A stretch of DNA of 64,000 nt, taken from positions 18,458,531 to 18,522,530 of the forward strand of contig NC_063256.1 of the NCBI RefSeq assembly GCF_019578655.1, in the 5' to 3' direction. Positions within the stretch are counted from its first letter, which is position 1. Each line of letters starts with the position of its first letter. Of the stretch, positions 10,905-22,480 are shown piece by piece. Origin of the DNA: Ricinus communis. Its lineage: Eukaryota > Streptophyta > Magnoliopsida > Malpighiales > Euphorbiaceae. The notes beneath the pieces are model-generated. The model saw only the letters and a list, made by a program, of their open reading frames with translations. It made no database searches and was not told the DNA's origin. A program made the translations under genes and the position numbers.

Positions 10905-12188
10905 ACTTATGATCCAGTTCAAAAAGTGTACCTTTTGCACGGATAAACTTATGTTTCTTGGTTATATTGTTAGTGCTAAGGGGATTGAAGTTGATAAGGA
11001 AAAGGTGAAAGCCATCAAGGAATGGCTGTCGCCTAAGGGAGTTGGGGATGTAAGGAGTTTCCATGGTTTGGCTACTTTCTATAGGAGATTTGTTAAGGAT
11101 TTTAGTAAACTAGCCACCCCTCTCACTGAAGTTATCAAGCAAAGTATTGGGTTTAACTGAGGTGATGAGCAAGAAAAGGCTTTTCATTTGATTAAGGATA
11201 AGTTATCTTCTGCTCCTGTTCTTGCTTTACCTAACTTTACAAAAACTTCTCAAATTGAATGTGATGCTTCAAGAATAGGTATTGGAGCTGTTCTTATGCA
11301 AGAAAAGAGGCCAATCGCTTTCTTTAGTGAAAAGCTTAATAGGGCAGCCTTGAATTACCCCACATATGATAAGGAGCTTTATGCTTTGGTGCGTGCCTTA
11401 GAGACTTGGCAACATTATTTGTGGCCCAAAGAGTTTGTGATTCATATAGATCATGAATCTTTAAAGCATCCTAAGGGGCAACACAATCTAAATAGGTGGC
11501 ATGCTAAGTGGGTTGAATTCATCGAAACGTTTCCTTATATGATCAAGTACAAGCAGGGGAATGAAAATATGGTTGCAAATGCTTTATCATGCAGGTATGC
11601 ACTACTTTGTACTCTAGATGCAAAATTGTTAGGATTTCAATATATTAAAGGTTTGTATGTTGATGATGTTGATTTTGGTAATGTGTTTAATGCTTGTGAG
11701 AAAGTAGCTTTTAGGAAGCACGCATGATGGATTTTTGTTTAAAGAAAACAAACTATGTGTGTCTAATTCTTCTTTGCATTAGTTGCTTGTGAAAGAAGCC
11801 CATGGGGCAGGTTGATGGCATTTTGGGACAGCTAAGACTTATGATGTTTTAATTGAACACTTGTTTTGGCCTAATATGAAACGTGATGTTATACATATTT
11901 GTGAAAGAGGTGTTACATGTAAACAGGCTAAGTCTAAAGTTAAGCCTCATGGTTTGTATACTTCTTTGCCTATGCCTAGTGAACCTTGGGTTGATATTTT
12001 CATGGACTTTGTATTAGGTTTGCCTAGGACAAAAAATGGTATAATGTAAGTGCTTCTTTTAATGATAATGTCTACAAGCTTGACTTACCTTGTGAGTATA
12101 ATATAAGTGCTTCTTTTAATGTCGTTCACTTATCTCATTTTGATATAGGTGAAAATTCAAGGACGAATCCTTTTAAGGAGGGAGGGAA
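10905..12188 (+). pseudogene. Gypsy pol remnant (RT end, RNase H, partial integrase) of element A
   Basis: The first ORF begins inside RT after the catalytic motif ([19 protein letters not shown] ... [19 protein letters not shown]). After a stop near 11158, RNase H follows ([49 protein letters not shown]) to about 11725. An integrase piece at 11861-12049 retains CKQAKSKV and DIFMDFVLGLPRTK. It then jumps to the C-terminal end of pol (ISASFNVVHLSHFD, RTNPFKEGGND) at 12105-12190, deleting the catalytic integrase core. The pol frame runs through a purine tract (aaggagggaggga) into the LTR at 12189. It is closely related to, but distinct from, the pol of element B. Confidence 0.85.
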
Positions 12189-13131
12189 TGATACGAATGA
12201 CAACACGAAGCTTCAAGAATCAAGTCATGATCCAAGCACAAGCATAGAGCCGAAGCCTACACCAAGCTCAAGGGATCCTTTACACATTCAAAGTGGGCCA
12301 ATTATAAGATCTTAGGCCAAACGCATGAAGGAAGCTCTTAGAGGACTTATTCAAGAGATTTAGGCTAGGGATATATTAACTCATTGAGAGTTAGATTTAA
12401 TTAAGGCTCTTAGCCTTGTTAATTTAATTCAATATGACGGGCTTAATGAAAGCAAGCATGGGCTGAACATGTGTGCACAGGGGAAGAGCTTAATACTTAA
12501 AGAGGGAACAAGGGAAACACCACTTTAGCTTCCTATTTAGCTAAAGGGACGTGCCAAATCAAATAGGAAGCATGGGAGCACGTTTTACCTTCCTCTTTAT
12601 GCCAAATTGGAGTGTTCTTCATGAGGAGATAAGGTAGTAGCCACACACTTCATTGTTTAGGAAATTTTTCTTGATTCTTTAGTCAATTCTTATTTAATAA
12701 ATATTGATTATTCCTTATTTTATTATTTAGGAAACTTTTATTTAGCATATCTTTTAGATAATTCCTAATTATTTTATTTCCTTTATGCTATTTAGGAATT
12801 AGATTTATTTCTCTCACTATATAAACTAAGTGTAATCACATTATTCGAGGTTAATGAATATTTTTGAGTTAAACATATTTGTGAGAATTATTCTTGCTTG
12901 TTCTTTTGAAGAACTTCAAACTTATTAAGAACTTGTTCTTGTGGCATTCCATATCAACTTATCACTCACTTTCTACCTTTCTCGAGTATGGCGTCAACAA
13001 TTTTCTTATACCAAGGTTCAAGATACAAGTTATCTTTGGCTCAAGTTATCAAGTTCAAATTTAGCTATCTTGGGAATCTGATTCCAATTCCGCATGTTGG
13101 ATCTTGTCACAAGTTGCCAAGGTTCACATCA
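12189..13131 (+). repeat. 3' LTR of element A
   Basis: The 943-bp LTR opens TGATACGAATGAC directly after the polypurine tract aaggagggagggaa. Its first 170 bases encode the pol tail (DPLHIQSGPIIRS ... RGLIQEI). The right end TTCACATCA is defined by the target duplication and by the return of gamma sequence. The downstream half is AT-rich and carries no ORF of note. Confidence 0.7.
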
Positions 13132-13345
13132 CTAAACCCCAACGCTACTAGTCCAGCTTGTCAAATGCGTTCCTATGATTCCTTATATCGATCCTTGTGT
13201 CATCAAGAATTCTCGTGCCTACAACATTTGTAGGCTTTCGGATCCGATAAGGAGAAAAATCATAAGTTCTTTGTTCTCCTTCATATGGCTAAGCAGAAGG
13301 ATCAAATAGAATTGTTATAAACATAATGGTAGACAAAGAACATAA
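13132..13345 (-). repeat. Gamma repeat, inverted, part 2
   Basis: It continues the inverted gamma copy interrupted at 10770. At about 13345 it meets gamma in the opposite orientation, making an inverted junction within the gamma family. Confidence 0.6.
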
Positions 13346-14106
13346 TAGAATAGAAGGATGTCAATGATATGGCATTGGACATTAGCTCAATCAAGTAGGA
13401 TGAGACATAAATCCACGCACGTAAGGGAAAATCATGTTGTTTTGGATTAATCCAAGCGCAATACAAGTGGGAATGCGAGCATTTTGATGTTTGGGATGCA
13501 TAAAATGATGTAATTCGGGTCGGAGTTTTATTAGGTAGGCCCACATGAATTTACCCTTGTTTTCGTTAAGCTAGTTCAGAAAATATGGACTACTAGAATT
13601 ATTGACTAGTCAACTCCTCTCTGATTCTTGATTTGACTTTAGTTTATTCATTTTTCTTTATTTAAATATTCATATTTAGCTTCTAGTTTCCTCCTCATAT
13701 GGAATGAGGGCTTTGGCACTATTAAAACCACATGCAACTAAATACTTGATGCTAGTGAGCATATTATTTCAGTCTTGTACCTTATGGGAAATCAAGTTAT
13801 GGGTTCTTTCAAGAACTTTGTAGACTTATCCACACTCATGCTAGCGAACATAAACTTATCGCTCAAGTCCTTCCTTTCTTTTGTGTTCTTTGTTTATCCT
13901 TGCATTTAAATCAATTCGATTTGATTCTTTTTAAATCAATCTGATTTGCTTCTTACGCTTAGTTATATGAAGAAAACAATATAATTTGCTTCTTTTTAAA
14001 TCAATTTGATTTGCTTCTTATCCTTAGTTGTATGGAAGAAAATAAAAAATTTCTGACTTCTTTCCTTATCGGATCTGAAATCCTATCTATGTAATCATTT
14101 TGTTTG
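13346..14106 (+). repeat. Gamma repeat, direct, part interrupted by alpha element
   Basis: Plus-strand gamma contains the perfect 12-bp palindrome TTGACTAGTCAA at 13602-13613 and a degenerate TATA (cactattaaaacc) near 13717. At 14106 it is split by the alpha element and resumes in register at 25182 (cattttgtttg / gttcgtcacttttgtgcc). Confidence 0.75.
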
Positions 14107-14736
14107 TGACATGGAACCTCTATGAATAAGCTTGAGAACCACTTTTGAATTGCAGACCCCTAACACATTAACATGAAAACCCAATAGCCAATTACGTTCA
14201 ACCTCTAAAAAAGGTTAGAAAACAGTTTTCTTAGAAAGATGATCAAGAATTAGAATTTAAAAAACTTGTTCCTAAATCCCTATTTCGAAACACTCCACTA
14301 GAAGATGATTAATCTACTTGAATGTTTCTTAAGCATGCATTCTACACAAAAACACAAAGACAAAGCAAGCAACTTTAAGTTTTAATAACCAATTATCATT
14401 CAACTTTTAAGTTCAACTAAATTCCACATTAAAATTCGTATTAGCCTTTTATAGGCGTTTTAATGAACCTTGAACTTAAATCCAATTATGTGTCCTTAGC
14501 CCAAATGTCTTAGATAAACTCATTGACTTGTAATTTAAATCGAATTAGGACTCCTAGTTGAATTAGGATTCCTTTCATTGCTTGAACTCCTAATATCATC
14601 AAGACTCTTTGCTGGATTAGGATTCCTAGTTGAGTCAGGACTCCTTGTTGGATTAAGATTCCTTGAGCTAGTAGGATTTGCATCATGAAGAATCCTTGTT
14701 GGTGTAGAATTCGTTGTGCTAGTTTGGTTTATATCA
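14107..14736 (-). repeat. 3' LTR of alpha element
   Basis: On the plus strand it reads TGACATGGAACC ... GGTTTATATCA, complementary to an LTR start TGATATAAACC. The right part (14545-14735) encodes on the minus strand the hexapeptide-repeat pol tail (STRNPN, PAKSLD, DIRSSS type units). It is about 300 bp shorter than the 5' LTR because of a deletion near 14460-14480. A purine tract (gaaagggggaa on the minus strand) abuts its inner end at 14737. Confidence 0.7.
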
Positions 14737-15440
14737 TTCCCCCTTTCTTTGAAAAGATTCATCCTCGAATATTGCTAGAATATTGTGAAAGAAGAAAACA
14801 TATAAACTCCAGGAACAAACTAACTCATTATCAACTTGCAAATCTTTCATAAAAGTTGTTAAAGGAACTTTAGAATAAATAATATTTTCAATGCTAATAA
14901 ACTCAACATGTTCAATTGGTTCAATGGCATCAAGCAAAATATCTTCATTCTTCACCAACTCAACTTTTGCCTCATCTTCAATAATGATTGCTTCATCATA
15001 GCATTCACTCAAAAGTAGCAAATCATTATCTTTTTCACCATCTACATTCACCATGTCTTGAAGGTCCTTATTGACTTCGGTAGAGCATTGTACCTCCTCT
15101 ACATCATCAATATTAGTTTCCAACGATGGCTTAGATTTAGCTTCATCTTTAGGCTGCTTATATTGACTTTAATGCAACCTCTTCATTTCTTCTAAACTGC
15201 GCCAAATTTTTTCACAAGTGCTTCTTATAGATTTTAGCTCCATTGAACATTTATCCTTTTTAACTTGACGCAGTTGTCTCATTAACTTCTTTGGCTTATG
15301 TTTAGGATTACAACAATTCCACGGAAACTCTTGATGATAATCATCATTCCTTTATCCCCACCATGTATCATAAGATTGATAACGAAGATCTTGATGTTGT
15401 CTTGTAAACTTCTCTTAATGAAACATCTCTCAACACATAA
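14737..15440 (-). pseudogene. Gag-like acidic ORF of alpha element, broken
   Basis: The longest open piece (15123-14734) begins METNIDDVEEVQ and is rich in Asp and Glu, with VELVKNEDILLDAIEPIEHVEF in the middle and LQVDNELVCSW toward the end. It runs through the purine tract toward the pol tail in the LTR. The same ORF occurs in the beta element at 57926-58580, where a lysine-rich, coiled-coil-like N-terminus is also readable. There is no zinc knuckle and no WW-type gag core. I call it gag-like only because it follows the leader and primer site; its function is unknown. Confidence 0.5.
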
Positions 15441-15813
15441 CTCATGTGTTTATCACTCATAACAAACCAAAATTAAAACAAACATGACAACAAGAAGACA
15501 AAACTAGACTTAATGAACAAGATTAAGCCTAAACACAATAAAACATATAAGAACAAGATGTAATGAAGAATTACATCTTAATGAACAGTTAAACGAAAAA
15601 CAACATAATTAAATCACTAAAATGAATTTTTTTATGATAACTAACAAAGGTCGAATATGATTTGATAGAAAATAGATTCAAAATAAAAGACAAACAAAGA
15701 ACGATAATAAGAATCGAGTTAAAAGAAATAACAAAGAAACATAAAAATCAGAACTGACTAATGAAAATATGAAAGGATAAAACTTGTTCTAGAGCCAAAG
15801 CTATGGTACCAAA
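15441..15813 (-). other. Leader and primer-binding site of alpha element
   Basis: On the minus strand TGGTACCATAGCTTTGGCTC lies two bases after the LTR end at 15814. It resembles the tRNA-iMet primer site with substitutions. The remainder is an A-rich leader without an ORF and matches 9901-10236 and 63290-63730. Confidence 0.6.
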
Positions 15814-16366
15814 TGATTTGGAACCTCTAAGAATAAGCTTGAGAACCCTTTTTGAATTACCAACCCCCAACATATTAACATGAAAACCCTAAGAACTAAT
15901 TCAGTTCAACTCCTAAAAAAGGTTAGAAAATAGATTTCTTAGAAAGATGATCAAGAATTAGAATTTAGAAAAATTATTCCTAAATCCCAATTTCAAAACA
16001 CTCCATAAGAAGATAATCAATCTACTTGAATGTTTCTTAAGCATGCATTCTACACAAGAACATAAAGACAAAGCAAACAACTTTAAGGCTTAATAACCAA
16101 TTATCATTCAACTATTAACTTCATCTTAATTCCACATCAGAATTCATACTAGACTTTTACAGGCCTTAGAAAACCCTAAATCTTAACTAATAAGGATTTA
16201 CATCTCATATAGGATAAAGACAGCCTTCCTAATAAAAGGAGATAAGCAAAACAAAGTCCAAATTAGGGTAAAATACATGTGTGGCCGCCCAAAATAAGCC
16301 ATAAAACTGTAATTTACATAAGTCATATAGATGGGCCTTATAACATTAGCCAAGTTAGGCCCAAAG
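15814..16366 (-). repeat. 5' LTR of alpha element, promoter-distal part
   Basis: This U5/R side of the 5' LTR runs up to the insertion of element B at 16366. It continues at 24785, where the sequence resumes in register (compare the uninterrupted ggcccaaagtcttcatctgc at 52275). Confidence 0.75.
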
Positions 16367-17444
16367 TGATGCAGTTCCACCATTGACATTGACGGAGGCT
16401 CAAGAGGAAGACATGTTGAGCGTTCGCTCAAACGCACCTATCATGAGGGCTCGTGCCAAAGCTATTGCTCAAGCCACTTCGAGCATTGTCGCCAAGGCCT
16501 TTGCAAGGAATGGAGCGTCCTCAATTTCCATACCCACCTTCAAGATTTTATCATTATCTACTTGGCGTGAAGAGACTTCCTAAAACTTAAACATTCATCT
16601 TTGGATTTATATTGCTATTTATTTTTTATTTTTTATTATTTTTTATTTATTTACATTGTTTTCCTTTATTAGAAATGTAGGTTTAGGGTTCCCACATATA
16701 TATATGGGATATTGGTTTTGTTTTAGGGCATGTTGAATTTTAAAACAAGGGATTTGAGAGAGCTTTGGATTCCTCCCTTGTCTTCGACGCCTCCTCCCTA
16801 CATTTTTTATTTGTGCTGATCCTAATACTAAATATTATCACCCCTTTTATTCTACATTCTTGTTTGGAATTAAGTCCATCTTCATTAATTGTTTTTGTCC
16901 CATTTTCCATTTCAAAGTGGTTGTTCTTTAATTTTGCCGAATTGAGAAAGTGGGGATCAGGCTTCATTTCCATCGTTTCGGTCCCCAAATGAGTTGTTAC
17001 GTGGTTGGTGCACCTTCATCAAATTAGTGGAATTGTGATCACCTCCCTACCGACGTCCACTTTGGGACTTCTTCTTCCGAAATTGTGAAAGTGGGATTGT
17101 CCCCACTTTCCATCCACAAATTAAGTGGAATTCGTGTCCACTTCTTCTACGGCAATACAATCATCATTTCCCGAATTGAGTTAGTAGGGTTGTTTCTATT
17201 TTCATTCTTAATTAAGTGGAGCCGTGGACAAAATTTCTACCGACGTCACCTTGGTCTTCTTTGGTCCTTATTTGTATTTGTTACTCATAACAAAATTGAG
17301 TATTGAGTTGCCTTCTTTCCAAGGCCGAGGACGTGACCTCCTTCTCTACTTATCAAGGCTGCCTTTGGCGTCAACAAGGGAAGCTTCAGCACATGTCCTA
17401 TCTAGATCCGATTCAAGCAAGCCTTCCATGGGGCTAACGCATCA
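16367..17444 (+). repeat. 5' LTR of element B
   Basis: The 1078-bp LTR begins TGATGCAG and ends GCATCA, a 6-bp inverted terminal repeat. The first 215 bases would encode the pol tail (SNAPIMRARAKAIAQATSSI). A TATA-rich tract (acatatatatatggg) near 16694 is the likely promoter. It differs from the 3' LTR at about ten sites in the first 155 bases by eye, so the insertion is not recent. Confidence 0.85.
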
Positions 17445-17447
17445 ATT

Positions 17448-17461
17448 TGGTATCAGCTTCC
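17448..17461 (+). other. Primer-binding site of element B
   Basis: TGGTATCAGCTTCC starts 3 bases after the LTR end. The first nine bases match the usual initiator-methionine tRNA primer site (TGGTATCAGAGCC). Confidence 0.75.
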
Positions 17462-18352
17462 AGGGGTACGACGTGTTGTTCATCATTCTCTTGTTTCAAT
17501 TTCTCCCATTATATTTCTAACCCTCACATATGTTTCCATTTCTTTATTTTCTCATAGCTGTCCCGCCTTTCCAACCACAACCAAAACAAAAAAAAGCCCT
17601 TAAGTTTGGACATAGTTCACACCCAGAATATTATATTTTATTCTCACCCTATTTCCTTGTATGCAATAGTATTATCTTGCTTTATCATATTATCTAGCAT
17701 ATTGACCTGTGATTATTTTGCTGCATAATATATCTTGCATGAATATAAGTTCGCGATTATTGTAACAAGCCTACAATCATCTTCTAAAATCTAAGCAAGG
17801 TTGCATTCCATGAATACACTATAATTTGTGTTGTTACCTTGTTCTCTTGGTTGTTACCATCACAACTGCCGTTAAAATTTTGAGCAAGGTTACATTCCAT
17901 GAATACACTAAAATTTGTGTTGTTACCTTGTTCTCTTGTTTGTTACCATCACTAGTGTAGTTAAAAATTTGAGCAAGGTTACATTCCATGAATACACTAA
18001 TATTTATGCTGTTACCTTATCTTCTTACTTCTCACCATCACTAGTGCAGTTGAAATTCAAAAAAAAAAATGATCACAAAGATCGAAGACATTAGCATACA
18101 TCCATTTCATGCAACGCAATCAATCGACGACTTTATTGTGTATTGATTATTTGTTTTGATTTAATCATCATGGGACAATATTGAATGCTTGATTTGGCTT
18201 GAATAGGTTATTGCATACAAGTTCACTTCTTGCCTTCACCTCCCTCACGGATTACTTCACGTAGTTATCGGGAGATTTTGTTACTTTGAGTGGGACTGCA
18301 TCTTGTACTTCTTGTAGTTGCTACTGTTTTTGTTGTTATTAACCTCTTGCTA
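17462..18352 (+). other. Untranslated leader of element B
   Basis: No convincing ORF precedes gag. The middle carries the tandem repeat described at 17793-18060. The leader ends at the gag start region (atgtctgtgcatgagg at 18353). Confidence 0.6.
17793..18060 (+). repeat. Three tandem copies of an 88-90 bp unit in the leader of B
   Basis: Units beginning gcaaggtt(g/a)cattccatg start at 17795, 17883 and 17973. They are arranged head to tail without spacers. The first two are nearly identical and the third more divergent. Similar leader repeats in retroelements can carry packaging or regulatory signals, but nothing here shows that. Confidence 0.8.
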
Positions 18353-20030
18353 TGTCTGTGCATGAGGAGGAACTGGCGTGCAAGCGACTGAATTGTTAGC
18401 GACGAAGGAACACCTTGACAAGTCCAAGGCTGACCGCATTGTTCTGGCGGAATGGTTGGCCACTACGGAGCGCCAACTAGCTCACTTAACACGGCTTATG
18501 GAGGCTCAACATGGGCCTATTGTGGCACCCCCTTCCTTAGTCCCGGACACTTTGTTAGCCGCTAGTGTCGGACAATAAGTTCTTCAACACTCTCGGCATG
18601 ATAGGAGCAAAGGACTAGCGTCATCATCACACCAACAACATGGTCACCAAAGCAGTCCAACAGACTGCAGTTTGTCATTGAGAGGCCTGCTATCGATGAC
18701 ATTGATTATCGGTGGAAACCAAGATCAAACTCTCGAGACCTCGATGACAATGGTCATTACTCGGACCATGCGGACACCTCTAGAGGTGACCACCAATCAC
18801 TTGAGTGACACAGGTATGATCACTTTAACCCTGATACTCATTACTATGGGCGTCACTCCGTTCGCACCAACAATGCACAACCTACCACACGGCCTGATAG
18901 AGGCCATCGCAGCTTGCTCCCCAAGCTCCTTTTAGACCCTATTCTCCATTTACTTTCGGTGAATATGATGAGGAGGATATGCACTTAGCTGGCCATGTAA
19001 ACCCAGGTAATTACCACCCCCACTGGCTGAACCTATCGTGAACCAAGTTCATCCGGAGGGGTGGATTCCTCCTTACATCCCTACACATTTGTTTCATGAT
19101 AATGTTAATGCTAATGCCTATGATGAATATGAGAATGTGCAGCCTAGGCATAGGAGAGGCCACAATGGAGTTCGTGGGAATGCATATAATAATCACGGTG
19201 ACCGCGGCTATGAGGAGAGACGCCAAGTTCAACCCAATCATAACTCTAGACGTAATATCAAGGTAAAGATTGAAAACTTTATTGCTGAATATGATGCGGC
19301 TATCTTTTTGGATTGGTTGCAGGCAACGGAACATGCACTTCAGCATTGCCACTATTCCAAAGAGGAAACGGTGGAGATTGCCACTTTGCAGTTCCAAGGA
19401 GCCGCAAGATCGTGGTGGCATAGAGATGTAGCCAATAGAGCTCGTATGGGATGTGAGCCTATTCGACAATGGCACCAACTTATCTTTATCATGACTCAAA
19501 AGTATTTCCCTCCGGTATATAAAAATGAGATGAGATTGAAGATAGCATTAGCTCGACAAGGAACTCAAACACCTCTTGAGTTCTTTGCACAACTAAAAGA
19601 CCTGTATTTCAAGGCAGTCATGAGTGTCACTCCGGCCACCATTCGGACCAAATTTCTCCATGGTCTTCATGTTGATTTGAGGGAAGAAATCGATGTGCTG
19701 CCCATCAAGGACATAACTGCAGACTCGCATATGCCGGTCAAAAGGTCCACTTTAAACTTGTGTGCAAGAAGGTCTATCCTTGGCTCTCAGCTTCTTCTAT
19801 AAAAAGGTATGATTCTAACCCTAGTCCTAAGATTTCTACTAATTCTAAGACTAATGTGCAGCCTAGGTTTCAAGCTCCTATCTCTGGCCGGACTACACGC
19901 CCCTCCGAGACTCCTAAATTGGCTGCAACCCCATCTCAACCTCCATATGGCAACTGTCAAGACAAGACGAGTGATAAAGTATGCTATAAATGTGGCTAGC
20001 GCGGTCATATTGTGCGCAGTTGTCCAAATC
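18353..20030 (+). pseudogene. gag: gag of element B (nucleocapsid precursor), broken
   Basis: The start is placed at 18353; the frame shifts by about 18378 into LLATKEHLDKSKADRIVLAEW, a helical N-terminus. The retrotransposon gag core is clear at 19250-19720, with FLDWLQATEHALQ, ATLQFQGAARSWWHRD, the YFPP block and TPLEFFAQLKDLYF. A CCHC zinc knuckle (CYKCG-x-RGHIVRSC) lies at 19982-20023. Its sixth codon is TAG (19997-19999), most simply derived from CAG. A further frameshift lies near 19760. A working gag would assemble virus-like particles around element RNA. Confidence 0.85.
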
Positions 20031-20930
20031 CTAGGAAGGTATTCTTTTGTCAAGCTACAGTGTATGAATCATTTGATGATGAAGAGGATAATGGCGAGGA
20101 TCCGAGAACTGTTTATGATGACCTTGCTGATGAGGAACCTTATGCTTGTGGTCCCCCGAACTTGAATGAAGGAACGCCTCTTTCCCTTGTAGCTCGTCTT
20201 GCTTTGATAGTGAAAGATGCTTCTGTAGGGGACCAACGAGAGATTTTATTTCACACAAGGTGCCTTCTGGTAACTTCATCTTTGAGTGTGATAATAAATA
20301 GTGGTTCTTGCTGCAACATCTTAAATGAGAGAGTGGTGAGGGTGTTGAACTTACCTATGTCGCCACATCCTCAACCGTATAGCCTCCAATGGAATTCGGA
20401 AGGTAAAGGTGATGTGGTAACAAGGAAATGCCACATCACATTCTCTATTGGTACATATGTTGATACAGTTACTTGTGATGTTGTGATTATGGATGCTACT
20501 CACCTCCTTCTAGGTCGCCCTTGGCAATATGACAAGAAGACCGTGCCTGATAGGTTCTTTAACACGCACACCTTCCAATAGACGGGGCGTAGGGTAACTC
20601 TTCTCCCCATGACACCACAGGAAATAATACATGACCATGTGGAAAGAGACCGCATCAAAGCCTTGGAGCATACAAAAGAAGCAATCAAGCCCATGGCAAC
20701 TCCCGGGCCCCAGCATTTGCCTAATCTCAAAGCGTCAACCAAGGCGGAGCACTCTACAGGTCCAGCCACCATGTGGGTTGTTCCCACCACCCATGAAGCC
20801 CCTTTAACCAATGAAGAGACCGGGGGAAAGGCTAGAAAGCAGCAGGTCCCAACGCAGCACATCGGCCACCGGGACAAAGCACAGCAGCTTCCTAGGGCAC
20901 CTGCAATCACCAAAATTGGATCCTAAATGC
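20031..20930 (+). pseudogene. Aspartic protease region of element B, catalytic Asp lost
   Basis: The region reads EILFHTRC, then IINSGSCCNILNERVV, PYSLQWNSEG and LLGRPWQYDKKTV, in the usual order. The catalytic triad, normally D-S/G-G at this place, has become N-S-G (codon aat at 20297-20299), which would inactivate the enzyme. A TAG at 20579-20581 ends the frame. The linker continues in the same frame (MTPQEIIHDHVERDRI) to a TAA at 20924-20926. The wild-type role is cleavage of the gag-pol polyprotein. Confidence 0.85.
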
Positions 20931-22020
20931 CTGCGGACCCTACATCTACAATTCAGGGTCGTTGTGAGCGTCGATTACTCATAGCACGTTCGAGAGATAT
21001 CACCCCAATCGTTCAGGGACGTTCTCCTTACTTTTTATTGATTCCTACTGTGTGTTTGTCTGTTTTTAAAATTGTAGATGATTTACCCTTTTCTGTGACT
21101 TGTCTTTTGTAGGAGTTTGTGGATGTTATGCCTGATGAGATTCCCGAAGGTATTCCTCCACTTTGTGGGATCGAGCATCATATTGATTTAATTACCGGGG
21201 CTTTTTTGCCTAATCGTGCAGCCTATCGGGCAAGTCTGGAAGAGACTAAGGAACTCCAGCATCAAGTCACCGAGCTCTTAGAGAAGGGCTACGTACGAGA
21301 GAGTTTAAGTCCTTGTGGCGTACCAGGAATTTTGGTGCCCAAAGAAGGAGGGTACATAGAGAATGTGCATGGACTGCAGGGCCATTAATCAAATAACGAT
21401 AAAGTACCGTCATCCAATTCGTCGCCCAGACGACATGCTCGATGAGTTGGATGGAGCCATCCTCTTTTCCAAGATCGATCTTAGGAGCGGCTACCATCAA
21501 ATTCGCATGAAAGAAGGTGATGAATGGAAGACGGCTTTCAAAACAAAGTATGGCCTTTATGAATGGCTTGTGATGCCATTTGGACTCACCAATGCCCCAA
21601 GTACCTTTATGAGATTGATGAACTACTTAGACATTTTTTGGGGAAATTTATGGTTGTGTATTTTGATGACATTTTAGTGTATAGTCGGTCTTTGGATGAA
21701 CATGTTTCTCATCTTAGACAAGTCCTACAATGTCTTATGAACAAGAATTGTATGTCAACTTGTCAAAATGTGTGTTTTGCTTGGACACTGCTATTTTCTT
21801 AGGATTTGTAGCTTCTAGGGATAGGCTACATGTGGATGAGGAAAAGGTCCGTGCTATCAAGGAGTGGCCTACCCCTGCTACAGCGATCATGGTGTGGTCT
21901 TTCATAGGGTTGGCTGGATTTTATAGGCAGTTTGTCAGGGATTTTAGCTCAATAGTCGCGCCCCTACATGAGTTGACAAAGAAGGGCACCACCATTACTT
22001 GGGAGCGAAGCATGAGGCAG
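20931..22020 (+). pseudogene. Reverse transcriptase of element B, multiply frameshifted
   Basis: Recognisable blocks are [75 protein letters not shown] and [14 protein letters not shown]. The catalytic YFDD is at 21659-21670, followed by FLGFVASRDRL and FIGLAGFYRQFVRDFS. Breaks include TAG at 21110-21112, a one-base insertion near 21340, TAG at 21357-21359 and deletions near 21625 and 21730. The two TAGs are also present in the second copy at 29124-29969. Confidence 0.9.
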
Positions 22021-22480
22021 CCTTCATGACCCTTAAGGATCGCCTATGCCATGCTCCTTTGCTACAGTTACCGAACTTCAACAAAAGCTTTGAGGTTGAG
22101 TGCGACGCCTCCAACATCGAGATAGCTGGAGTTCTTATTCAAGAACGCCGCCCCATTGAATATTTCAGTGAGAAGTTATCCGGTGCCACTCTCAACTATC
22201 CTACTTATGATAAAGAGCTTTATGCTCTTATTCAGGTATTGAATACATGGCAACATTATTTGTGGCCTAAGGAGTTCGTCATCCATACAAATCATGAGGC
22301 CTTGGCTTATCTCAAGCACCAATCCACCCTTGGCCATCGGCATGCTCGGTGGGTAGAGTTCATGGAGACCTTTCCGTATGTGGTGCTTCATAAAAAAGGT
22401 AAGGAGAATGTGGTAGCCGACGCCCTTTCTCGCTGGTATGTTCTCTTATCTTCCCTTGATGCAAAAGTCTTTGGATTTTC
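22021..22480 (+). pseudogene. RNase H of element B
   Basis: The ORF from 21999 contains the RNase H blocks [19 protein letters not shown] (first catalytic Asp), [19 protein letters not shown] (Glu), [13 protein letters not shown] (the usual catalytic DH is replaced by NH) and [13 protein letters not shown]. This is one of the longer open stretches in the window (245 codons, running on into integrase). The Asp-to-Asn change at TNHEAL fits a G-to-A transition. Confidence 0.85.

Larger units (their letters stand above)
10771..13131 (+). mobile_element. Gypsy element A, internally deleted, with target-site duplication
   Basis: The element starts TGATGCAAATC and ends ...TTCACATCA, so its ends are short inverted repeats (TGATG/CATCA). 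It is flanked by ctaag (10766-10770) and ctaaa (13132-13136), a 5-bp target duplication with one G/A difference. Removing it restores continuous gamma sequence. The 5' LTR is cut to 130 bp and joined directly to reverse transcriptase, deleting the leader, gag, protease and most of RT. The middle of integrase is also deleted. Confidence 0.75.

Noticed and set aside
17448..17461. tRNA-like sequence near LTR ends
   Set aside because: These are primer-binding sites complementary to tRNA 3' ends, not tRNA genes; no cloverleaf is present.
17793..18060. Three direct repeats of 88-90 bp considered as a CRISPR-like array
   Set aside because: There are no unique spacers; it is a simple tandem duplication in a gypsy leader.
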